From contig JAZOWC010000056.1 of NCBI GenBank assembly GCA_045658985.1, positions 1 through 48,498 on the forward strand: 48,498 nucleotides of DNA. The letters are read 5' to 3'. A model generated the notes under the pieces. It saw only the letters and a list, made by a program, of their open reading frames with translations, was not told the origin of the DNA and searched no databases. A program made the position numbers and the translations under genes. This DNA is from RGIG3513 sp045658985 (GTDB lineage: Bacteria; Bacillota; Clostridia; Oscillospirales; Butyricicoccaceae). Position 1 is the first letter of the stretch, and each line of letters starts with the position of its first letter. This document shows positions 15,771-22,732 of this stretch, piece by piece.

Positions 15771-15793
15771 GCAAAGGCCGCACGAGCCTTTGC
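15771..15793 (-). promoter_or_regulatory. Leader hairpin of the phosphatase gene
   Basis: GCAAAGGC (15771-15778) pairs with GCCTTTGC (15786-15793). It lies in the 5' leader between -10 and ribosome site, with no U tract; role unknown. Confidence 0.45.
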
Positions 15794-15800
15794 AATATAT

Positions 15801-15829
15801 ATTATACCACATTTTGCCCAAAATTTCAA
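15801..15829 (-). promoter_or_regulatory. Promoter of the phosphatase gene
   Basis: Minus strand TTGAAA (15824-15829), 17 bases, TATAAT (15801-15806). Confidence 0.75.
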
Positions 15830-15835
15830 TATTTA

Positions 15836-15866
15836 ACCCCCATCCCGCGTGACGCAGGACGGGGGC
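15836..15866 (-). terminator. Probable terminator of the Fe-S protein gene
   Basis: A 13-bp GC-rich stem on the minus strand (CCCCCGTCCTGCG with CGCGGGATGGGGG, two G-U pairs), followed by TTAAATATT. The U tract is weak. Confidence 0.6.
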
Positions 15867-15889
15867 AGAGGTGATATTTTTGCGCAGCC

Positions 15890-16594
15890 TCACTCTATGA
15901 TCTCACCGTCAGCGGTGACAGTCACCACACGCCACGGAATAAACTTGCCGCTCTGCTGCAGAGCGCGCTTGACGGCGTTCTGAATACCTCCGCAGCAGGG
16001 CACCTGCATACGCACCACGGTAACGCTTTTGATGTCGTTTTTGGCTATGATCTCGGTCAGCTTGTCTGTGTAGTCTACCATATCCAGCTTGGGACAGCCT
16101 ATCAGCGTCACCCTGCCGCGCATAAACTCATGATGAAAGTTTGCATATGCGTAGGCGGTGCAGTCGGCGGCAACAAGCAGGTTGGCCCCGTCAAAGAAGG
16201 GGGCGTTCACAGGCACAAGCTTGATCTGCACAGGCCACTGCATAAGCTCGCTCTGCACCTCTGCGCGTGGAGCCGAACGGACGGGGGAAACGCCGCTGCC
16301 GCGGTTTACTGCTCTTGCCGCCGAGCCGGGGCAGGCGCAGGGGGCGGGGGCAGATTTCTGAGCCTTGGAAGCCAGCACCGCCGCCTCGTCGTATGCGGGA
16401 GCCTCACGCTCCTCAAATGTGATCGCACCGGTGGGGCAGGCGGGCAGACAGTCTCCCAGCCCGTCGCAGTAGCTCTCTCGGGTGAGCTTGGCGACTCCGT
16501 CTATCATCTCGATGGCGCCCTCGTGGCAGGCAGAAGCGCAGGCGCCGCAGCCGTTGCATTTATTTTCGTCGATTTTTATGATTCGTCTTATCAT
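15890..16594 (-). CDS. Ferredoxin-type 4Fe-4S protein with C-terminal CCGG domain
   Basis: 234 residues. N-terminal Fe-S module: first cluster C13-x2-C16-x2-C19-x3-C23, second site C43-x5-C49-x3-C53 (CDGLGDCLPACPTG), which shows three cysteines in the usual spacing. A Pro/Ala-rich linker (about 62-115) leads to a C-terminal domain containing ADCTAYAYANFH, IGCPKLD and VPCCGGIQNAVKRA, a combination widespread in anaerobes. It probably moves electrons or senses redox; partner unknown. It is transcribed divergently from a Crp/Fnr regulator 87 bases away, suggesting a regulated pair. Confidence 0.88.
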   Translation of the reverse strand: MIRRIIKIDENKCNGCGACASACHEGAIEMIDGVAKLTRESYCDGLGDCLPACPTGAITFEEREAPAYDEAAVLASKAQKSAPAPCACPGSAARAVNRGSGVSPVRSAPRAEVQSELMQWPVQIKLVPVNAPFFDGANLLVAADCTAYAYANFHHEFMRGRVTLIGCPKLDMVDYTDKLTEIIAKNDIKSVTVVRMQVPCCGGIQNAVKRALQQSGKFIPWRVVTVTADGEIIE

Positions 16595-16652
16595 TTTTTT
16601 GTCCTCCCTTGATTATCTGAGCCTATTATAATATAATAATTATAATAAATCG

Positions 16653-16666
16653 GTTGTTTTTACAAC
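16653..16666. promoter_or_regulatory. Candidate Crp/Fnr operator
   Basis: Inverted repeat GTTGT (16653-16657), four bases, ACAAC (16662-16666), in the 87-base gap between the divergent Fe-S and Crp/Fnr genes. It sits 15 bases before the regulator start. An AT-rich run with several TATAAT-like words (16626-16649) lies beside it. Confidence 0.45.
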
Positions 16667-16681
16667 AGAAAGCAGGTTTTT

Positions 16682-17341
16682 ATGAAAAAATATATACCCA
16701 TCCTCAAACGCTCGCGGCTGTTTGGCGGAGTGGGGGAGGATGAGATAGAAGCCATGCTCACCTGTCTGGGAGCGAGAAAACAAACCTACAAAAAGGGCGA
16801 ATACGTGCTCCGTCAGGGAGAAAGCCTCCGCGAGATAAGCCTGCTGGCTGAGGGCAGCCTGCATATCCAAAAGGACGATTATTGGGGCAACCGCAGTATA
16901 TTGGGCAATATCGCGGCGGGCGAGATGTTCGGCGAAAGCTTTGCCGCGTCTCAAAGCGCACCCCTGCTCTATGACGTGGTGGCCGACCGCGACAGTGCGG
17001 TGATCTTCTTTGACGTGATGCGAGTCATCACCACCTGCTCGAGCGCCTGCCGTTTTCATGCGATGGTCGTGCAGAATCTGTTCGGCGCAATGTCGGACAA
17101 AAACCGCAAGCTGGTGCAAAAATTAGAGCATATGTCCAAACGCACCACCAGAGAAAAACTGATCTCCTACCTGTCCGAGGAAGCCAAAAGTCGGGGCACA
17201 AGCGAATTTACCGTACCCTATAACCGTCAGCAGCTTGCCGATTTTTTGTCCGTGGACCGCAGTGCTATGTCAAACGAACTGAGCAAAATGCAATCCGAAG
17301 GCCTGATAGAATACAACAAAAACACCTTCAAGCTGCTGTGA
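16682..17341 (+). CDS. Crp/Fnr family transcriptional regulator
   Basis: 219 residues: an N-terminal cyclic-nucleotide-binding-type beta roll (about 12-125, with GEYVLRQGE and GEMFGES), a dimer helix, and a C-terminal winged HTH (about 150-215) with the recognition helix in NRQQLADFLSVDRSAMSNELSKM. It lacks the four-cysteine N-terminus of classic Fnr, so it is not an obvious 4Fe-4S oxygen sensor. Divergent ferredoxin-type gene is the likely target. Ligand unknown. Confidence 0.92.
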   Translation: MKKYIPILKRSRLFGGVGEDEIEAMLTCLGARKQTYKKGEYVLRQGESLREISLLAEGSLHIQKDDYWGNRSILGNIAAGEMFGESFAASQSAPLLYDVVADRDSAVIFFDVMRVITTCSSACRFHAMVVQNLFGAMSDKNRKLVQKLEHMSKRTTREKLISYLSEEAKSRGTSEFTVPYNRQQLADFLSVDRSAMSNELSKMQSEGLIEYNKNTFKLL

Positions 17342-17360
17342 GATCAAAGATCAAACAAGC

Positions 17361-17399
17361 TTGCGGAAATATCGCAAACGGCGCTATCGCGGATTTGCG
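17361..17399 (+). repeat. Overlapping TTGCG/CGCAA dyads upstream of the CARF-nuclease promoter
   Basis: TTGCG (17361-17365) and CGCAA (17373-17377) form one inverted repeat; the same CGCAA pairs with TTGCG at 17395-17399 to form another. They end 18 bases before the -35 box, a usual place for regulator binding. Confidence 0.4.
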
Positions 17400-17417
17400 G
17401 TGAGTTCAACTATACCG

Positions 17418-17446
17418 TTGCATTTAGCAGAAAAACGCCGTATAAT
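17418..17446 (+). promoter_or_regulatory. Promoter of the CARF-nuclease gene
   Basis: TTGCAT (17418-17423), exactly 17 bases, TATAAT (17441-17446), 28 bases before the start codon. A near-consensus housekeeping promoter. Confidence 0.8.
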
Positions 17447-17474
17447 AAACTCAAACACAGAAAGGCGGAGATAT

Positions 17475-18653
17475 ATGAAAACCCTGATCGAGCTGTATGA
17501 CGAGCGCGCTATTGAGAACATCCTTGCACCCGATATGTTCCGTCCCGAGCGCATTATATACCTCTGTCCCGGCGAGGTAGTGCAGGACCGCAGCCGTCAG
17601 GACAAGCTGCGGGCCTTCTTTACGCGCCGCGGCTGGCAGCCCGAGGTGATCTTTACCGAGGTCAGTCTGTTCAAGGCCGATTCTATCCTCCGCCAGCTGC
17701 TCAAGATCGGTCAGAAATACCCCGACTGCGCCCTGGACGTTACCGGCGGCAGTGATGCGGCCCTCTTTGCCGCGGGTATGTTCACCGCGCAGACGGGTGC
17801 ACCTGCGTTCACCTACTCCCGCAAGCGCAACCGTTTTTATGACATCAGCGGCGCGGATTTTGCCGACGATCTCAGCTGCACCCTTTCTTATTCGGTGGAG
17901 GAGTTCTTCCTTATGGCAGGCGGCACTCTGCTCCCCGGCAGGGTGGACAACGGCATTCTCCGTGATTACCTCCCCGATTTTGATCGGTTTTTCGGAGTTT
18001 TTCTCCGTTTTCGCCGCAAGTGGCACAGGATCATCTCCTATATCCAAAAAATCTCCCCCACCGAGTACGGCAAACCCTCCCCGTTGTCGGTAGAGGGCAA
18101 ATACACGGTCAAGGGCGAGTACGGCTCACGCAATTCGGCCAACGAGGATGCCCTCCGCGCTCTTGCCGACATAGATTTTATCCGCGAGCTCAAGATCGTC
18201 ACGGGCGAGTCGGTGTCCTTCACCTTCCGCGACGCCAACGTCCGTGCGTGGCTGAGAGACGTGGGCAGTGTGCTTGAGCTGTACGCCTTCAAGGCCTGCA
18301 TAGATGCGAACATCTTCAATGACGTTATCAGCAGCGCCGTGGTCAGATGGGACGACGTGCTTGGCCACGGAAGTGTGTCCAATGAGATCGACGTGATGGC
18401 CGCCCGTGGGGTGGTGCCCATCTTTATCAGCTGCAAGACCAACGAGATCAAGACCGAGGCCCTCAACGAGCTTGCTATTCTGCGCGATCGCTTCGGCGGC
18501 AAAGGCGCAAAAGCCGCCATCGTCACTACCGAGCCCTGCAACGCCGCCGCGCGTCACCGTGCCGCCCAGCTGCAGATCGCCGTTATTGATCTGGAAGAAC
18601 TCAAAAACGGCCAGATGTCCCACCGCCTCAAGGTGATTATGAAGGTCGAGTGA
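17475..18653 (+). CDS. Card1/Can2-like CARF-domain nuclease (DUF1887 family), orphan
   Basis: 392 residues from the ATG at 17475, after AGGCGGAG; the frame opens 38 residues earlier but across the promoter. N-terminal CARF-type Rossmann domain (about 1-150) with the ligand-loop motif LDVTGGSDAALFAAG (87-101). A middle segment follows, then a PD-(D/E)xK nuclease domain (about 262-375): E268, D306 in NEIDVMAARG, and the xCK motif in FISCK with K321. In type III CRISPR systems Card1/Can2 is switched on by cyclic tetra-adenylate and cuts DNA or RNA. No cas gene, CRISPR array or Cas10 is in the window. Catalytic residues look intact. Neighbours are a Crp/Fnr regulator and a glyoxalase. Its activator and target here are unknown. 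Confidence 0.88.
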   Translation: MKTLIELYDERAIENILAPDMFRPERIIYLCPGEVVQDRSRQDKLRAFFTRRGWQPEVIFTEVSLFKADSILRQLLKIGQKYPDCALDVTGGSDAALFAAGMFTAQTGAPAFTYSRKRNRFYDISGADFADDLSCTLSYSVEEFFLMAGGTLLPGRVDNGILRDYLPDFDRFFGVFLRFRRKWHRIISYIQKISPTEYGKPSPLSVEGKYTVKGEYGSRNSANEDALRALADIDFIRELKIVTGESVSFTFRDANVRAWLRDVGSVLELYAFKACIDANIFNDVISSAVVRWDDVLGHGSVSNEIDVMAARGVVPIFISCKTNEIKTEALNELAILRDRFGGKGAKAAIVTTEPCNAAARHRAAQLQIAVIDLEELKNGQMSHRLKVIMKVE

Positions 18654-18695
18654 CCCTGTCCGATGCCCATACCCGAACAAAAAGGAGAGAACATT

Positions 18696-19067
18696 ATGAA
18701 GTTTACCTTTGCACACAATAATTTCAACGTCCGCGATCTTGATAAATCCATGGCATTCTACAAAGAAGCCCTCGGTCTCAGCGAGGTTCGCCGTATTACC
18801 GCCGAGGACGGCAGCTTTATTATAGTTTATCTGGGCGACGGCGGCGGAAGCATCCACTCGCTTGAGCTGACCTGGCTGCGCGACTGGGACAGAGCCTACA
18901 ATCTTGGCGACAACGAGTTCCATCTTGCCTTTACTGTGGAGGATTTTGAAGGCGCACACGCCCACCACAAGGAGATGGGCTGCATCTGCTTTGAGAACGA
19001 GGCGATGGGCATATATTTCATCACCGATCCCGACGGCTACTGGCTGGAGATCATCCCACAGAAATAA
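18696..19067 (+). CDS. gloA: Glyoxalase I / VOC-family metalloenzyme
   Basis: 123 residues from the ATG at 18696, which follows AAGGAGAG. Two beta-alpha-beta-beta-beta units; all four metal ligands of glyoxalase I are in place: H7, E57, H76 and E118. The family converts the methylglyoxal-thiol adduct to a lactoyl thioester in the cytoplasm. The thiol is probably not glutathione in a clostridium. It lies 42 bases after the CARF nuclease, so the two may share a transcript. Symbol by resemblance. Confidence 0.85.
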   Translation: MKFTFAHNNFNVRDLDKSMAFYKEALGLSEVRRITAEDGSFIIVYLGDGGGSIHSLELTWLRDWDRAYNLGDNEFHLAFTVEDFEGAHAHHKEMGCICFENEAMGIYFITDPDGYWLEIIPQK

Positions 19068-19077
19068 CCAAAAAACG

Positions 19078-19106
19078 GCTTGCAATTATGCAAGCCGCTT
19101 TTTTAT
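19078..19106. terminator. Terminator after gloA, shared with the HTH gene
   Basis: CGGCTTGCA (19078-19086) with TGCAAGCCG (19091-19099), followed by CTTTTTT; A-rich on the other side (19072-19077). Two converging genes end here. Confidence 0.88.
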
Positions 19107-19112
19107 CTATAC

Positions 19113-20360
19113 CTAATTCAAAGGAACCATCGGCGCCGCCACAGGCGGACTCATAAGATCGCCGTCGCTGGCGATGGCATACTCAAAGAACTCCTCGCTC
19201 CGCCCCAGATTATCGGTCACGGTCAGCCTGACCGACAGTTTGTCGTGGTTTTTGAGGGTGAGGTCATAATATCCGCTCTGTAGTTCGGCCACAAACACTC
19301 CTTTGTCTCTGCCTGACGGTGTGATGGTCAGCGCTTCACATAATATCTCCGTGTCGTTGACATAGGCGCGCATCTCGGCGTGTATAGGCCTGAATATCTC
19401 CGGATATGACGAGGTAATAGTGACCCCTGCACCCTCTGCCCTGACTGTGGTGGAGGTAGTACCGAATCCCTTTATTGTCACCGCGAACGGCACGGTCAGG
19501 TTGTAGGCATTGAGAATGAAGCTGTCGGGATGCAGCGAGTATATACCCTCGTCCACGGGCTGCTCGCGGATGTTGCCGACAGAGTCCTTGACCCGTATGG
19601 TGAGCTCGGTGAAATGATTCATCGGCAGGGTTATCAGGCTGGAGAAATCAGGTCCCGCCACCCATTCGCTCACAACCTGCCCCTCGGTCAGGTCGGTAGT
19701 CTCGTATTTGGCACAAAACTGCATCTGGCTGCCTGCTGTGTACTCCTTCATGGTGGCATCAAGCTGCAGAGTGGCAGTCTTGTTCTCAAGGTCGAGATCG
19801 CTGATCTCCCAGTCAAAGGTATTGAGCAGCCGCGCCTCCTCTGCCAGAATACTGTGTATGGTGTTGCGTATCTGCCCTGTGAGATTGCTCTGGCTGTTGT
19901 TGACGCTCACCTGCAGATTGGACAGATCACTGCGCAGAAGTCTGACCGTATTGCTCAGCGAGCCGAGCCGCACGAACATCACCGCAAAAATCACCGCCGC
20001 CACAACTCCCGCTGCGGCGAGCCGTTTGATGCGGTCGAGCCGCGCGCGGTCATCATCTTTCGCCTTCTGCTCGGTATATCGATGCAGCACCGATTCGATC
20101 CTGTCATCGTCGGTATCACGCGTGATATCATCTTTGTTATCCGCCGAGTCGTTTTCGGACGCCTCCTCCACACCCAGCAGCTGTCCCACCGTTATGCCAA
20201 ACAGTCTGCTCATGGCAATGAGGGTGTCCAGCTCGGGAATACCGTTGTCAAGCTCCCATTTGGATACCGCCTGACGTGAGACCCCGAGCGCCTCGCCCAA
20301 AGCCTCCTGAGACAGCCCCTGCTGCTTGCGAAGCTCCTGTATACGTTGACCCAATGTCAT
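19113..20360 (-). CDS. Membrane-bound XRE-family HTH protein with extracytoplasmic domain
   Basis: 415 residues. A Cro/CI-type HTH fills about 5-60 (GLSQEALGEALGVSRQAVSKWE), followed by an acidic linker, one transmembrane helix (about 114-132), a short coiled coil and a long extracytoplasmic part (about 170-415) of beta-rich repeats. A DNA-binding head joined to an outer domain suggests one-component transmembrane signalling. It is divergent from an ECF sigma operon, which may be its target; that is inference. GGAGGCGAC precedes the start. The outer domain is not a family I recognise. Confidence 0.85.
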   Translation of the reverse strand: MTLGQRIQELRKQQGLSQEALGEALGVSRQAVSKWELDNGIPELDTLIAMSRLFGITVGQLLGVEEASENDSADNKDDITRDTDDDRIESVLHRYTEQKAKDDDRARLDRIKRLAAAGVVAAVIFAVMFVRLGSLSNTVRLLRSDLSNLQVSVNNSQSNLTGQIRNTIHSILAEEARLLNTFDWEISDLDLENKTATLQLDATMKEYTAGSQMQFCAKYETTDLTEGQVVSEWVAGPDFSSLITLPMNHFTELTIRVKDSVGNIREQPVDEGIYSLHPDSFILNAYNLTVPFAVTIKGFGTTSTTVRAEGAGVTITSSYPEIFRPIHAEMRAYVNDTEILCEALTITPSGRDKGVFVAELQSGYYDLTLKNHDKLSVRLTVTDNLGRSEEFFEYAIASDGDLMSPPVAAPMVPLN

Positions 20361-20384
20361 ATTTGTCGCCTCCTACTCATATGC

Positions 20385-20413
20385 AGAGTACCCCAAAAAC
20401 CCGATTTTGTCCA
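20385..20413 (-). promoter_or_regulatory. Promoter of the membrane HTH gene
   Basis: Minus strand TGGACA (20408-20413), 17 bases, TACTCT (20385-20390). On the other strand, TATAAT at 20561-20566 may be the -10 of the sigma-factor operon, but I see no matching -35. Confidence 0.5.
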
Positions 20414-20602
20414 CCATCATGCCGTTTCTTTTTGTCAACCGTGGGTTGCGCGGACTTTTTTTCAGTATACCACAGATGCCGAGAGCGCAAAAGTCCCAAT
20501 TTTTTCCGTCCGTCGTGCAAAAATCTGCCCCATAGGCGTGGGTTTTGCCAAAATTCCGTGTATAATGTAATATAACAAGCTTGCAGAGAGGGGGCGTGAG
20601 AG

Positions 20603-21145
20603 GTGCACGAGCGGGAAATAGTCGAGCTGCTTATGAGCCGTGACGAGCGGGGCATCGAGCAGCTGATGCTTCATTACGGGCCGCTGATGCGCTATATCAT
20701 CGCGCCCATTCTGCCCGATGCGCGCGACAGAGAGGACTGTCTCAGCGAGGTGGCAATGCGTGTCTGGGACAGGATCGACACCTATGACGACCTCAAAGGC
20801 GGCTTTAATGGGTGGCTGACCGCCATCACACGCAATGCCGCTCTCAACCGCGCCCGCGGCGTGACACGGATATGCAGTACCGAGGATATACCCGAATCCA
20901 CCCCCTCAAGCCTGCCCACACCCGAAGAGGCTCTGCTCCTGCAGGAGCGCAAAGCCGCCCTGCTGCGCGCTCTGGAAGGACTGTCGACCCGTGACAGAGA
21001 GCTGTTTTACCGCAAATATTATTATATGCAGCCTACCTCCCAGATCGCCGCCGAATTGGGCATGACCGAGCGGGGCGCGGAGGGCAGACTGTACCGACTG
21101 CGCAAGCGTCTGCGCAGAGAGCTGGGAGGTGACGAGTATGAGTGA
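20603..21145 (+). CDS. ECF-type sigma-70 family RNA polymerase sigma factor
   Basis: 180 residues from a GTG start at 20603, preceded by AGAGGGGG. Region 2 spans about 20-85 (DCLSEVAMRVWDRIDTYDDLKGGFNGWLTAITRN) and region 4 about 120-175, with the HTH in TSQIAAELGMTERGAEGRLYRLRKRLRR. Regions 1 and 3 are absent, as in ECF sigmas. The stop overlaps the start of the next gene, a polytopic membrane protein in the position of an anti-sigma factor. Target promoters unknown. Confidence 0.9.
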   Translation: MHEREIVELLMSRDERGIEQLMLHYGPLMRYIIAPILPDARDREDCLSEVAMRVWDRIDTYDDLKGGFNGWLTAITRNAALNRARGVTRICSTEDIPESTPSSLPTPEEALLLQERKAALLRALEGLSTRDRELFYRKYYYMQPTSQIAAELGMTERGAEGRLYRLRKRLRRELGGDEYE

Positions 21146-22682
21146 CCGCAAGCGCAATATTCTGCTTGACGATGATTTTGACCTCCTGCTCAGCAGCGTT
21201 CTGCCCGACACTCCTCCCGAGAACATCGCAGATTCGGTCACCCCGTGGAAAAAGGCTATGGATCGGGTGGTCATAGGCTTTGCTATGAGCGCGGTCACCT
21301 TCAATTTTGCGCTCCTCAACTACATCCTGCCTGCCATCGGTATGGTGCTTGTGCTGTTGGGATTCCGCGCACTGCGGCGGGAAAACAGATTCTTTACCGC
21401 CTGCTACGCCGTCACATTCATCCGCGCGGCCTATTTCTTCCCACTGCTGGTGCTCAACACCACTATTTATCAAAGCGCCTTTTATGCCTCAAGCCGGGTG
21501 CATCTGCTGACCGTGCTCAATCTGGTGCTGCAGTTTGTGCAGTATTACTGTTTGTGGCGGGCACTGAAAGAGGTTAAGCAAAAAGCCGACCTGGAACCCG
21601 ATGCCGCATCTGCGGCGTGGCTGATGGTGTGGCACGTGGTCACCTGCGTGCTCGGCCTCATCCACTACAGCGGCTGGCTGATCTTTATCGGTATGATCGC
21701 AGCCTATATCTGCATCGTCCGCAGTCTGCTCAAATCTGCCAGAGAACTGGACGAAGCAGGCTACGCCATCTGCGCCGCACCTGTCAGGCTGACCGACCGC
21801 GCCCTTGTGATTATCATTGCGGTGGTGTTTATCGGCGCAAGTGTCTGCGGATATGTGTTCGGCAACAGTTACAAAATGGACTGGACACCCCGCGATACCG
21901 CCGAGCACAGCGAGGCAGAGGCCGTCAAATCCCACCTGCTTGAGCTCGGCTTCCCCGAATACGTGCTCTGTGACCTGACCGAGGAGGAGATCTTGGCCTG
22001 CGACGGTGCAAAGCTGGTGGTGCATGACGTTATGGATCACCCGATTAACCCGGGCAGAAGGGTCGAACAAAAACTCCCCGCCAAAGACGGCAGCTCGGAT
22101 ATAAGATACGAAATCACCACCGTATACGACAAAAAGGAGCTCCGCATCACGGGTGTTGCCGTGCTTTTGCCCTGCGAGCGTGAGACGTGGATGATATTCC
22201 AGCATTTTCTGTGGACGGAGAATCCGGGATTCTTCGGCACCGAATGCATCCAGCTGTGGCCGCCCGATCATTTTGATCTGGCGTGGAGCACGTCCGATAC
22301 CGTCAGCGGCAGACTGCTCTATGACTGTGACGGCGAGACCTATGTCTCGCCCTATCACTCGCTGGGCAGAGAGACTTATGAGAGCAATCCCATATTCTTC
22401 GGCAAAAGCACCCGAACCGATATTTTTGCCGCCTTCTCTCTGCCAAACAGAGGCAGCGGTCACCGAGGATATATATCCTACTCGGTGGAGGAGATGCAGG
22501 ATGGCTGGATCATGGATTGCTGGATCAACTATCTCCATCACGGCAAATATATCGAGTACCCCGCCTACACCGCTATTGAAAGACGCAAAAACGGCAGCTG
22601 GAGCGCGGACAAAGTATACAAACTGGTTCAGGATGCTCTGCAGTTTTATCCCTATGACCGCGGCGCTCAGCTCATCAACTGA
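21138..22682 (+). CDS. Polytopic membrane protein co-encoded with the ECF sigma factor; putative anti-sigma/sensor
   Basis: 514 residues from the ATG at 21138, which overlaps the sigma gene by 8 bases and follows GGGAGGTG. A cytoplasmic head (about 1-42, beginning MSDRKRNILLDDDFDLLLSS) precedes about seven hydrophobic segments (near 43-60, 62-78, 86-105, 121-142, 160-178, 180-198, 222-241) and a large C-terminal domain (250-514), likely extracytoplasmic. The layout fits a membrane anti-sigma factor sensing something outside, but no zinc anti-sigma (HxxxCxxC) motif is present. Role inferred from translational coupling only. Confidence 0.82.
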   Translation: MSDRKRNILLDDDFDLLLSSVLPDTPPENIADSVTPWKKAMDRVVIGFAMSAVTFNFALLNYILPAIGMVLVLLGFRALRRENRFFTACYAVTFIRAAYFFPLLVLNTTIYQSAFYASSRVHLLTVLNLVLQFVQYYCLWRALKEVKQKADLEPDAASAAWLMVWHVVTCVLGLIHYSGWLIFIGMIAAYICIVRSLLKSARELDEAGYAICAAPVRLTDRALVIIIAVVFIGASVCGYVFGNSYKMDWTPRDTAEHSEAEAVKSHLLELGFPEYVLCDLTEEEILACDGAKLVVHDVMDHPINPGRRVEQKLPAKDGSSDIRYEITTVYDKKELRITGVAVLLPCERETWMIFQHFLWTENPGFFGTECIQLWPPDHFDLAWSTSDTVSGRLLYDCDGETYVSPYHSLGRETYESNPIFFGKSTRTDIFAAFSLPNRGSGHRGYISYSVEEMQDGWIMDCWINYLHHGKYIEYPAYTAIERRKNGSWSADKVYKLVQDALQFYPYDRGAQLIN

Positions 22683-22683
22683 A

Positions 22684-22717
22684 AAAACGGCTTGCAGCAT
22701 ACACTGCAAGCCGTTTT
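22684..22717. terminator. Bidirectional terminator, sigma operon / S9 peptidase
   Basis: 14-bp stem AAAACGGCTTGCAG (22684-22697) with CTGCAAGCCGTTTT (22704-22717); six A before it give a U tract on the minus strand. The stem core (ACGGCTTGCA) is the same as in the terminator at 19078. Confidence 0.88.
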
Positions 22718-22732
22718 CAGCTTTATTATTAC

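Noticed and set aside
17342..17474. Dyads near the CARF nuclease as a possible CRISPR repeat.
   Set aside because: Only about 40 bases with no regular repeat-spacer pattern; no array anywhere in the window.
20538..20566. A complete housekeeping promoter for the ECF sigma gene.
   Set aside because: TATAAT (20561-20566) is good but the -35 position reads GTGGGT; it may be recognised by another sigma factor.
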